From a virus, in the IMG/VR virus record IMGVR_UViG_3300024346_000365, positions 1 through 29,533 of that record: DNA of 29,533 nucleotides; one strand, 5' to 3'. This document shows, in pieces, positions 14,326-20,397 of this stretch (positions are counted from its first letter, which is position 1; every line of letters starts with the position of its first letter). Position numbers and translations under genes: made by a program. The notes beneath the pieces were generated by a model, which saw nothing but the letters and a program-made list of their open reading frames with translations, ran no database searches and had not been told where the DNA came from.

Positions 14326-14757
14326 ATATTGAGGGAAACACCCCCGTCGGTAAGAGAAAGTAGAACTCGCGGTTCTACACACCGAGGAGATAGTTTGCAC
14401 GAGATGACGACATTATCGATCGTTCAGAGGCAAGATTAAAGGTGGACAAACCCGTACGGTAGCTTAAGGAAGACCGATCTAGGAATAGATGTAATCACAC
14501 GGGTACAGAACGAATCAATATAGACTGAGGCGAGCTCGGGTATGAAGAAACGCTTGATACCATAGTGGGAGAGAAACCCCGCAGTCGGAAAGGGATAGGC
14601 TATTAGGTTTGCGCCTTATAGCGACACAAGAACTTAGCGGTTCAGGATCTTTTATCTTTAGGAAATTCAGGAGGCTTAATTGCTACCCCTGCTTCTAATA
14701 CTGATATTAACGAGTACGATATAAGTCCGAGGCCAGCCAGTCGCTCTATTTTATATT
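14326..14757 (+). ncRNA. Candidate structured non-coding RNA 1 (~430 nt)
   Basis: This stretch lacks any long reading frame yet has its own strong promoter and about 47% G+C by hand count, well above its surroundings. It is rich in exact local stems: TCGGT/ACCGA (14347-14351/14381-14385) enclosing TAGAAC/GTTCTA (14361-14366/14372-14377); ACCCGT/ACGGGT (14450-14455/14499-14504) enclosing CGGT/ACCG and ATCT/AGAT; GACTG/CAGTC (14523-14527/14582-14586) enclosing GGTAT/ATACC; CTATTAGG/CCTTATAG (14600-14607/14614-14621, one mismatch); and GAAC/GTTC (14630-14633/14640-14643). I recognise no tmRNA, RNase P, 6S or riboswitch signature. The 3' end is unclear, and the RNA may extend into the small gene at 14758. 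A 14-codon frame with a good ribosome site lies at 14680-14724. Confidence 0.7.
14680..14724 (+). CDS. Possible hydrophobic micro-peptide inside ncRNA 1 (14 codons)
   Basis: AGGAGG (14669-14674) lies 5 nt before a TTG that opens a frame reading MLPLLLILILTSTI and a TAA. The ribosome site is perfect, and the peptide is almost entirely hydrophobic, like a membrane peptide or a leader peptide. At 14 codons it could easily be chance, and the region is better explained as structured RNA. Confidence 0.2.
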   Translation: MLPLLLILILTSTI

Positions 14758-14919
14758 ATGAATAAACCCAATAAAAACTTTCTAATTAACTTTAGTCCAC
14801 TATTGATAGTGGCTGTTGTTATGCTAACTATAATCATCTGCTCTTACTTAAATGATAGAGAAGAAGTAGTTGGATACACAGACCACGGAATTCCTATTAA
14901 AAAGAAAGAAATAAAATGA
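14758..14919 (+). CDS. Small membrane protein, 53 aa
   Basis: The ATG at 14758 opens a 53-aa frame with a polar N-terminus (MNKPNKNFLINFS) and one strong membrane span (~14-31, PLLIVAVVMLTIIICSYL). A charged tail follows (NDREEVVGYTDHGIPIKKK). No ribosome site is visible upstream, where the sequence is the 3' end of candidate ncRNA 1, so translation may depend on that RNA's structure. The bS21 promoter begins 9 nt after the stop. No family is recognised. Confidence 0.6.
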   Translation: MNKPNKNFLINFSPLLIVAVVMLTIIICSYLNDREEVVGYTDHGIPIKKKEIK

Positions 14920-14928
14920 AAAAAACAG

Positions 14929-14957
14929 TTGACAAATACACTTTGATGTGTTATAAT
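14929..14957 (+). promoter_or_regulatory. Sigma70-type early promoter for bS21
   Basis: TTGACA (14929-14934), 17 bp, TGTTATAAT with TATAAT at 14952-14957. The bS21 ATG at 14965 is only 8 nt after the -10 box, so the mRNA should be leaderless or nearly so. Confidence 0.9.
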
Positions 14958-14964
14958 AATACCT

Positions 14965-15264
14965 ATGATATACAATAATAAAAACAAACTGATTAATGGT
15001 AGAACCGTTGATCTTAAGCCAGGGCCTAGACACCCTAAAGATAAAAGACCGCAAAGGGACATGCCTTTTGATATAGCACTTAGAAAATTTAGAAAACAGA
15101 TTGAAAAAGCTGGGATCGTAAAAGAACTAAGAGCTAGAGAATTTTATGAAAAGCCAACTGCAAAAAGAAAGCGCAAGAAGGCAGAAGCATGTAAGAGAGA
15201 AATGAAGAGAGTATCTTCAGAGTTCAGCCCTTATAATGCAAAAGGACAAAGACATTACAAATAA
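14965..15264 (+). CDS. rpsU: Ribosomal protein bS21 homologue
   Basis: Residues ~33-82 of this 99-aa protein match bS21: [18 protein letters not shown], then [18 protein letters not shown], close to the E. coli core ([19 protein letters not shown]). bS21 is a small 30S protein near the platform, by the anti-Shine-Dalgarno end of 16S rRNA, and supports initiation on natural mRNAs. Viral bS21 copies are known from marine phages, including a pelagiphage. Here there is a ~30-residue N-terminal extension and a ~17-residue C-terminal extension. The ATG sits at the predicted transcription start with no ribosome site. It lies between two candidate structured RNAs, suggesting a locus aimed at host translation. 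Confidence 0.93.
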   Translation: MIYNNKNKLINGRTVDLKPGPRHPKDKRPQRDMPFDIALRKFRKQIEKAGIVKELRAREFYEKPTAKRKRKKAEACKREMKRVSSEFSPYNAKGQRHYK

Positions 15265-15278
15265 ATGTTAAAAAAGGG

Positions 15279-15307
15279 TTGACAAACCCTTTCTAATGTG
15301 ATATAAT
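15279..15307 (+). promoter_or_regulatory. Sigma70-type early promoter driving candidate ncRNA 2
   Basis: TTGACA (15279-15284), 17 bp, TGATATAAT with TATAAT at 15302-15307; the start is expected near 15314, just before the first helix of the RNA. Confidence 0.9.
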
Positions 15308-15313
15308 AGTTTT

Positions 15314-15498
15314 ATAGGTTGGTGGGTAAAACCATGACGGCGAGATGGAATCACGGAGTTAATAGCTCTACCATTTAAGACCCACGACGGATATACTGCC
15401 TTCGGGAGCAACACCCTTACTACCGATACGTCTCCACGGAGAGTACCATACTGAGTAGGAACGGAACGCCAAAGAAGCGACCACCAACCACCTTTTTT
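15314..15498 (+). ncRNA. Candidate structured non-coding RNA 2 (~185 nt) with intrinsic terminator
   Basis: GGTTGGTGG (15317-15325) pairs perfectly over 9 bp with CCACCAACC (15481-15489), closing the whole element, and T6 (15493-15498) follows. Inside are AGATGG/CCATTT (15343-15348/15371-15376), GGAG/CTCT (15355-15358/15366-15369), a C-TTCG-G tetraloop (15400-15405), and CTTACT/AGTAGG (15416-15421/15454-15459) enclosing TCTC/GAGA (15431-15434/15439-15442). G+C is about 52% by hand count in an AT-rich genome. A competing pair GTGGGT/ACCCAC (15322-15327/15380-15385) uses bases of the closing helix, so two alternative states are possible. No known RNA class is recognised. A 14-codon frame starts at ATG 15334 but is probably incidental. 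Confidence 0.8.
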
Positions 15499-15512
15499 AT
15501 TATGGAGTTTTT

Positions 15513-15917
15513 ATGGCGTTAGCACGAGGATTATCTACAATCCAAAGCAAACGATACGTATCTAAAATCAACAAAGCTCGTCTAAAAGAGCTTGAATTAG
15601 AGTGGCGTAAACACAACAAATTTATGAAGCAGAAAGGTATGCACGATCTGAGATACGATAATTTCTCAGACTACCTTGACTACTGCTTTGGTAAAATCAA
15701 ACTTAAAACTACTTTCCAACCTTACGAGGCTAAAGAGACTTATCGTCGACAAGATAATAGCGATAAATATCCATCAGCTGCAATGACAAAACCAACTAAA
15801 GCTATTGACAATAGTTGGAAGGCAGAAGAAAGTAAAAACTTTACAGTAGCACCTGCATATAACAAAGGTGCTTATCAAGTAATTCCACGTACAGATGTAC
15901 AGCATATAGGTAAATAA
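15513..15917 (+). CDS. Conserved marine T4-like phage protein, unknown function
   Basis: The 134-aa basic product begins MALARGLSTIQSKRYVSKI and contains a helical charged segment (KARLKELELEWRKHNKFMKQ). An FSDYLDYCFGKIK segment follows, and then a polar Tyr/Pro-rich C-terminus (YKP/YRR-type repeats, DKYPSAAMTKP). This order matches a protein I recall as common in cyanophages and other marine T4-like phages, with no known activity. GGAG lies 6 nt before the ATG. It follows the terminator-like end of ncRNA 2, so it may be read by read-through or from a promoter I do not see. Confidence 0.8.
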   Translation: MALARGLSTIQSKRYVSKINKARLKELELEWRKHNKFMKQKGMHDLRYDNFSDYLDYCFGKIKLKTTFQPYEAKETYRRQDNSDKYPSAAMTKPTKAIDNSWKAEESKNFTVAPAYNKGAYQVIPRTDVQHIGK

Positions 15918-15920
15918 TAA

Positions 15921-16202
15921 ATGAAATGGCCAGAGAGACAACCGTGGCATGACGGTTTTAGAATGCAATTTGATTATGATGATTATATCATGTCAGTTGT
16001 ACAATTTACAGGTTCGTATGGACATAGAGCAGGTTTATGGGAAGTAGCTTTTATGGATAGAGCAACTCAGGACTTTGTAGAACCACCACTTGACTTTATG
16101 AGTGAATATTCGTGGTCAGGCGACGTTGGTATCTATGGGCATCTCACTGATCCAGACGTTGATAGAATCCATGTTGCAATGAGTCAGTTGGGAACACTAT
16201 GA
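15921..16202 (+). CDS. Conserved phage protein of unknown function, 93 aa
   Basis: The 93-aa product is rich in aromatic and acidic residues (MKWPERQPWHDGFRMQFDYD, GSYGHRAGLWEVAFMD). It has alternating beta-like segments and no membrane span. It starts 3 nt after the upstream stop, and its stop overlaps the next start (ATGA). The composition suggests a compact beta protein. I recognise no family with a known role. The dense packing and normal codon use support a real gene. Confidence 0.7.
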   Translation: MKWPERQPWHDGFRMQFDYDDYIMSVVQFTGSYGHRAGLWEVAFMDRATQDFVEPPLDFMSEYSWSGDVGIYGHLTDPDVDRIHVAMSQLGTL

Positions 16203-16405
16203 GTAAGTGGCACGGTGGTAAAGGCTCAGGCCGAAGAACAAATCGAGATGATAAAGCATACTCAGATAATTGGGATAAGATCTTTGGTAAAAAAGACGAT
16301 AAAGATCTAGGGCTTGAAGGTGACACACGCGATCCTATAGAGAAATACTCACACCCAGTTTACACAAGATATCCACATTTAAAAGATGAGAAAGATGAAG
16401 GTTGA
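16199..16405 (+). CDS. Small conserved phage protein (MSKWHGGKGS type)
   Basis: The 68-aa polar, disordered-looking product begins MSKWHGGKGSGRR, followed by DNWDKIFGKKDDKD. I recall the same order, a GGKGS segment then Y-x-x-NWD-x-IFGKK, in short proteins of marine T4-like phages. No function is known. The ATG overlaps the previous stop (ATGA). The sequence after the stop leads into the ligase promoter. Confidence 0.75.
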   Translation: MSKWHGGKGSGRRTNRDDKAYSDNWDKIFGKKDDKDLGLEGDTRDPIEKYSHPVYTRYPHLKDEKDEG

Positions 16406-16425
16406 GTACTTAATGAAAATATATG

Positions 16426-16454
16426 TTGACAAATCAATTTAGATGTGTTATAAT
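16426..16454 (+). promoter_or_regulatory. Sigma70-type early promoter for DNA ligase
   Basis: TTGACA (16426-16431), 17 bp, TGTTATAAT with TATAAT at 16449-16454. The ligase ATG follows 19 nt after the -10 box. Confidence 0.9.
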
Positions 16455-16472
16455 ATACTCATAAATTAAATA

Positions 16473-17609
16473 ATGGAAACGCTTATGGAAAATATAACAT
16501 CGCTACCCACTCTTTATAAAAGAGATACAAAAGGTAAAATCAGACAACTAACTATCCAATATGGATGGGACTCTGATGATGTTGCAGCTGTTAGAAGTAT
16601 TGCAGGGTTACAAGACGGAAAGAAAGTCACATCAGGCTGGAACGAAAGTAAAGCAAAAAATGTTGGACGTTCTAATGCAACTACTGCACAAACACAAGCA
16701 ATATCTGAAGCAATGAGTCTCTTTGATCGTAGAATCGAAAAAGAATATTTTAAAGATATCAAAGACATTGATTCTTATACTGCATTTAAACCAATGTTAG
16801 CTGGTGGTTATAAGCAAGACGATGATATGTTTCCAGTAATTGCTCAACCAAAGCTTGATGGTATTCGTTGTATTGCGAACAAAAGCGGACTTTGGACAAG
16901 AGCAAATAAGCCAATCACGAGTTGCCCTCATATATGGGAAGAGATTAAACCACTCTTTGATAAGAATCCAGAGTACATATTTGATGGTGAGCTATACAAC
17001 CATGCTCTTAAAGATGATTTCAATAAAATTACATCTCTTGTTCGTAAACAAAAAACTACAGAGGCTGATACTTTAGAGGCTGCAAAATTAGTAGAGTACC
17101 ATGTTTATGATATGTACGACTCTTCTAATGGAGATTTAATATTCTCAGAAAGATTCTTTAAGCTATGCGGAAAACTTTCTAAAATGACAACAATCAAAAC
17201 AGTCGATACAGTGTTAACACATACACAAGATTCTCTTGATGAACTATATTCAAAATGGACTGAAGACGGCTACGAAGGCCAAATGGTACGACATGATAAA
17301 TCATACGAAAACAAAAGAAGTAAATATCTTTTAAAGCGTAAGGAATTTCTTACCGATGAATTTGATGTCGTGTCAATGTTAGAAGGTAAAGGTAATTGGT
17401 CGGGACACGTAAAACATTTTGTATTACGTAAACCTGATGGAACAAACTTTGGAGCAGGAGTAAGAGGTAAACAAGAAGTACTAAGTAAATTATGGGCTGA
17501 TGGCAATATGCCAAATTGGGCTACACTCAGATACTTTAATGAGACACCTGATGGAATACCAAGATTCCCAGTTGTTATTGATTATGGATTTGGCAAGAGA
17601 GAAGACTAA
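16473..17609 (+). CDS. ATP-dependent DNA ligase
   Basis: The 378-aa product seals nicks in DNA. The adenylation lysine is K127 in motif I (AQPKLDGIRC). Motif III is EYIFDGELY, motif IV is YEGQMVR and motif V is YLLKRK. A C-terminal OB-like segment follows (GKGNWSGHVKHF...FGAGVRG). The N-terminal ~80 residues (LYKRDTKGKIRQ..., KNVGRSNATTAQTQA) resemble a WGR-like domain found fused to some phage ligases. It is shorter than T4 gp30 (487 aa). ATG 16473 is used here; ATG 16485 (374 aa) is an alternative. The ligase acts with the RNase H and primase of this window in Okazaki fragment joining. Confidence 0.94.
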   Translation: METLMENITSLPTLYKRDTKGKIRQLTIQYGWDSDDVAAVRSIAGLQDGKKVTSGWNESKAKNVGRSNATTAQTQAISEAMSLFDRRIEKEYFKDIKDIDSYTAFKPMLAGGYKQDDDMFPVIAQPKLDGIRCIANKSGLWTRANKPITSCPHIWEEIKPLFDKNPEYIFDGELYNHALKDDFNKITSLVRKQKTTEADTLEAAKLVEYHVYDMYDSSNGDLIFSERFFKLCGKLSKMTTIKTVDTVLTHTQDSLDELYSKWTEDGYEGQMVRHDKSYENKRSKYLLKRKEFLTDEFDVVSMLEGKGNWSGHVKHFVLRKPDGTNFGAGVRGKQEVLSKLWADGNMPNWATLRYFNETPDGIPRFPVVIDYGFGKRED

Positions 17610-17662
17610 TGAATTGGAAATGTAAACAAATTAAGCAATTAGATGCTGGAGAAAAACTATGA
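17609..17662 (+). CDS. Putative micro-protein, 17 aa
   Basis: The ATG overlaps the ligase stop (TAATG) and the frame reads MNWKCKQIKQLDAGEKL to a TGA that overlaps the next gene's ATG. It covers the gap exactly and carries the next gene's ribosome site (GGAG) inside it. Without conservation data it may simply be a translational bridge. Confidence 0.3.
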   Translation: MNWKCKQIKQLDAGEKL

Positions 17663-17877
17663 TGGAAATATTAGAAAACTTAGTTGGAATCATTTTTGTA
17701 TCTGTATTTTTTATATTCAGTTATATAGGAATACATATGTCGTTTGAGAAAGATGCAAAGAAAAGTATTCCTTTAATTTGGGAGAAAGGTGGAATCCTCC
17801 ACAAGTTTCTAAAACCCGAAGAATACAAAGTCTTTGATAAGTCTAAGATGAAATACAAAGACGGAGATAATACTTGA
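17659..17877 (+). CDS. Small membrane protein, unknown function
   Basis: The 72-aa product has one N-terminal membrane span (~6-28, ENLVGIIFVSVFFIFSYIGI) and a soluble charged C-terminus (KKSIPLIWEKGGILHKFLKP, then a Lys-rich end). GGAG lies 7 nt before ATG 17659; a second ATG follows at 17662. The stop overlaps the TTG start of the SleB-like gene (TTGA), so the two may be co-translated. A small membrane protein coupled to a secreted wall hydrolase could help lysis, but no holin signature is certain. Confidence 0.65.
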   Translation: MMEILENLVGIIFVSVFFIFSYIGIHMSFEKDAKKSIPLIWEKGGILHKFLKPEEYKVFDKSKMKYKDGDNT

Positions 17878-18407
17878 AGAAATTCACCAACGTATTATTT
17901 CTTACACTTCTTACTTCTGATGTCAATGCAAGTGCAATTGATTGGGACGTAGTTGGTAAAGGCGATCAGTGGTTAATTGATGAAAATACTTATTGCATGG
18001 CACTCAATATTTACCACGAAAGTAGATCTGAAAATCTTGCTGGTAAGTTTGCAGTCGCTGATGTTGTTATGAATCGTGTATATGATCGTCGTTACCCAGA
18101 ATCAATCTGCGGTGTAATCTACCAAGCAGAAATGAAGCCGTCGTGGAAAGATCCTTTAAATATGATACCCGTAAGGAATCGTTGTCAGTTCAGTTGGTTC
18201 TGTGATGGAAAGTCAGATGAACCCAATGAAGAAGATGCATGGAACGAATCGCTTTTAGTTGCACATCAATCTATTAACGAAGGCCGTATGGCTGGTATTA
18301 CAGAAGGTGCAACTCATTACCATACAACTTGGGTTGAGCCATACTGGGCAAGTTCACTTAATCAAATAGGAACAATAGGATCTCACATATTTTATCGTGC
18401 TGATTGA
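17874..18407 (+). CDS. SleB-type cell wall hydrolase, secreted
   Basis: The 177-aa product has an N-terminal signal peptide (MKKFTNVLFLTLLTSDVNAS, cleavage near residue 21). The hydrolase domain has the SleB (Hydrolase_2) pattern: ALNIYHESRSE with catalytic Glu E49, VADVVMNRVYDRRYP, CQFSWFCDGK, then GATHYHTTWVEPYW and HIFYR. SleB enzymes are lytic transglycosylases cutting peptidoglycan. The TTG start has CGGAG 7 nt upstream and overlaps the preceding stop. With the T4-type lysozyme it gives this phage two muralytic enzymes, one cytoplasmic and one exported. The exported one could instead act in wall remodelling during infection. Confidence 0.9.
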   Translation: MKKFTNVLFLTLLTSDVNASAIDWDVVGKGDQWLIDENTYCMALNIYHESRSENLAGKFAVADVVMNRVYDRRYPESICGVIYQAEMKPSWKDPLNMIPVRNRCQFSWFCDGKSDEPNEEDAWNESLLVAHQSINEGRMAGITEGATHYHTTWVEPYWASSLNQIGTIGSHIFYRAD

Positions 18408-18431
18408 TATAAATACCTCTTTTATGAGAGG
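18408..18431 (+). promoter_or_regulatory. T4-type late promoter with SD-sequestering hairpin
   Basis: TATAAATA (18408-18415) is followed at once by CCTCT (18416-18420), which pairs perfectly with AGAGG (18427-18431), the ribosome site of the resolvase ATG at 18437. Late transcripts, expected to start near 18421, would lack the CCTCT arm and leave the site free. Early read-through RNA would mask it. T4 genes e, soc and 49 are controlled this way. Confidence 0.7.
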
Positions 18432-18436
18432 TTATT

Positions 18437-19006
18437 ATGAAATATGCAGGTGTTGACTACAGTTTAAGTAGTCCAGCTATATGTGTACATGAAGGTGAAG
18501 AATGGAATTATGATAATTGCACCTTTTACTATTACGTTAAACGCGATAAATTGCTACAGGGTGACAAAGGTAGATACCGAGCATCGATGTATCCCGACAA
18601 CTGGACAACAGACCAAGAGAGATATAATCTCATTGGTTCTTGGTCACAAGAGAAATGTTTTGAATGTGACTTTGTTGGTATTGAAGGATATGCTTTTGGT
18701 GCAGTCGGTAGAGTATTTCAGATTGCTGAAAACTGTGGTTTGTTTAAACACAAACTATATGAGAAAGAAATTCCATTTGACGTATATCCACCCACTATGA
18801 TTAAAAAGTTTGGTAGTGGAAAAGGAAACGCAAATAAGTATTTAATGATTGAAGCCTTTGAAGAAGAAACAGGGGTTGACATTCGTGCAGAATGTGGTAT
18901 AATAAACAATTCAATGAATCCAATAACAGATATTGTAGACGCATATTATATTTGTAAATTGGGATTCTATAAACAAACGGAACAATTAAATGATAGTAAT
19001 ATTTAA
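18437..19006 (+). CDS. RuvC-like Holliday junction resolvase (RNase H fold)
   Basis: The 189-aa product begins with GVDYS (D7) in the first strand. IEGYAFGAVGRVFQIAEN carries the second acidic residue (E83), and a late DIVDAYYI motif gives D165 and D168. Together these make the four-acid active site of RuvC-like nucleases. The KKFGSGKGNANK segment is typical of phage RuvC-type junction nucleases. It would resolve branched DNA before packaging, replacing the T4 endonuclease VII (gp49) role. A late promoter and an SD-masking hairpin lie directly upstream. The 3' end contains an internal early promoter (18876-18903) and overlaps the kinase gene by 17 nt. Confidence 0.88.
   Translation: MKYAGVDYSLSSPAICVHEGEEWNYDNCTFYYYVKRDKLLQGDKGRYRASMYPDNWTTDQERYNLIGSWSQEKCFECDFVGIEGYAFGAVGRVFQIAENCGLFKHKLYEKEIPFDVYPPTMIKKFGSGKGNANKYLMIEAFEEETGVDIRAECGIINNSMNPITDIVDAYYICKLGFYKQTEQLNDSNI
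18876..18903 (+). promoter_or_regulatory. Internal sigma70-type promoter within the resolvase gene
   Basis: TTGACA (18876-18881), 16 bp, TGGTATAAT with TATAAT at 18898-18903, wholly inside the coding sequence and ~87 nt before the kinase ATG. The spacer is one base shorter than at the other sites. Confidence 0.65.
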
Positions 19007-19646
19007 CGGGCCACCAGCATGTGGTAAAGATGAAGCAGCTTCTTTGTATAAAGAGAAGTTTGGCTTTGGTAATTTATCATTTAAGTACCAGTTATTTAAA
19101 GAAACTATTAATCATTTTCAATGTGATGAACGATGGTTTATGGAAGGTTATAATAACAGAGACTTAAAAGAGCGTCAAGAACTTGCGCTAAACTGTATGT
19201 CTCGTAGAGAAGCTATGATCCACGTATCAGAAGATATTATGAAACCCAAAGAAGGTTTAGATTACTTCGGTAAAATGGTTGCAGAAGAGATCATCAATGG
19301 TCACAACTATGCGATCGCCGATGGCGGGTTTGTAGAAGAACTTGAGCCACTTATTGAAAGAGTCGGTGCAGAAAATATTATCATTGTTCAGTTAACTCGT
19401 GAAGGATGTGATTATTCTACAGACTCTAGAAAATATTTCAATGGCAATTTAATTAAAGAAGTTACTATTAATCACCCAACAGCAATTGATACTGCTTATG
19501 TCTTAAAAGAAGAAACTAATGTTAAGACATATCGAATACACAATAATGGCTCAGTTAGAAACTTCCATAGTGCACTGACTGATATTTACAATGAATTGAA
19601 AGAAGATTATAACATTGAACAAATTACAGCAGATACCAAAGCCTAA
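18990..19646 (+). CDS. Deoxynucleoside monophosphate kinase, T4 gp1-like
   Basis: The 218-aa product has an N-terminal P-loop, NGPPACGKDEA (G7-D14), and the fold length of T4 gp1 dNMP kinase. A FKYQLFKETI segment and the central ERQELALNCMSRREAMIHVS region fit the LID/substrate part. The AIADGGFVEELE strand fits a late acidic motif, and LTREG follows. It would phosphorylate dNMPs released from host DNA or made by the phage, feeding the dNTP pool together with NrdA and Grx-NrdB. The ATG overlaps the end of the resolvase gene, and an internal promoter lies ~90 nt upstream. Substrate range cannot be read from the sequence. GCGATCGC occurs at 19311. Confidence 0.85.
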   Translation: MIVIFNGPPACGKDEAASLYKEKFGFGNLSFKYQLFKETINHFQCDERWFMEGYNNRDLKERQELALNCMSRREAMIHVSEDIMKPKEGLDYFGKMVAEEIINGHNYAIADGGFVEELEPLIERVGAENIIIVQLTREGCDYSTDSRKYFNGNLIKEVTINHPTAIDTAYVLKEETNVKTYRIHNNGSVRNFHSALTDIYNELKEDYNIEQITADTKA

Positions 19647-20388
19647 CGTAATCAATCTAGCTGATTGTCCAGATCGTAAAGCATATACAGAGTCTGAGTT
19701 TTCAAAGCTTGGAGTCAACGATGTTAACATGCATGTCTACCAGCGATACAATAAAGATTCTATAGAATTTGTTGGAGACCCAGATCTATTAAAACAAATG
19801 ACGCCAGGCGTTACCTCATCTCACCTACTTACCATTAAATGGTGGTACGAAAACACTGATGAAGAATATGGATTATTCTTTGAAGACGATGTAGATTTTT
19901 CTGCTGTAGAGCATTGGAACTTTACTCTAACTGAGTTTATTGATAGTGTTAAAGATGACTGGGGTGCATTACATCTTTGTAACGTTTTTGAATATCCATA
20001 CGAATACGGTATTGAATATCCACCAATGGTTATTCGTCGTCGTAAGCTATGGGACCATGGATTACAAGCTTATGCTCTTACAAGAGAATATGCTTTAAAG
20101 ATTATTGAATACTATTTTGATGGTGCAAAGGAAGGTGCTATTCATTATAAGATGCCATTAGGTGCACCACCTTCATTTGAAAATAATGTACTTCATGGTT
20201 TCGGCAAAGTTTATACCTTCCCGTTATTTAATCAGAACGTTACAGACTTTCGTTCAAAGAATATATATTATTATAACCAACAAGCACAATCTGCAATTTA
20301 CTCATACGAGTTTTTAAAGGATTGGTGGGACAAAAAGGGCGCAAACAAAACGCTCGAAATGATTTTAGGAGAAGCAAATTATGAATGA
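19615..20388 (+). CDS. Glycosyltransferase, family 25-like (GT-A)
   Basis: The 257-aa product begins near VINLADCPDRKAY, the N-terminal strand and DR motif of the family 25 (LPS biosynthesis) fold. It carries the metal/sugar-binding LFFEDDVDF (E90-D94). A TPGVTSSHLLTIKWWYEN helix and the later LQAYALTREYALKII segment are also typical. It would add a sugar to a surface glycan, a virion protein or DNA. No in-frame ATG precedes the catalytic region, so TTG 19615, which overlaps the kinase gene by 32 nt, is the likely start. The GT4-like gene follows after 9 nt. Confidence 0.85.
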   Translation: MNKLQQIPKPNVINLADCPDRKAYTESEFSKLGVNDVNMHVYQRYNKDSIEFVGDPDLLKQMTPGVTSSHLLTIKWWYENTDEEYGLFFEDDVDFSAVEHWNFTLTEFIDSVKDDWGALHLCNVFEYPYEYGIEYPPMVIRRRKLWDHGLQAYALTREYALKIIEYYFDGAKEGAIHYKMPLGAPPSFENNVLHGFGKVYTFPLFNQNVTDFRSKNIYYYNQQAQSAIYSYEFLKDWWDKKGANKTLEMILGEANYE

Positions 20389-20397
20389 GGAATTAAA

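Noticed and set aside
14713-14731. Group I intron S-like element (GATATAAGTCC)
   Set aside because: The partner P, Q and R elements are not found, no interrupted exon flanks the region, and it has its own promoter.
14326-14757. tmRNA or RNase P RNA identity for RNA 1
   Set aside because: There is no tRNA-like end, no Ala-Ala-ending tag frame (the GCA frame near 14398 ends in Arg) and no GAGGAAAGTCC-type P4 sequence.
15805-15835. TTGACA inside the 134-aa protein gene
   Set aside because: No TATAAT-like box lies 16-18 bp downstream.
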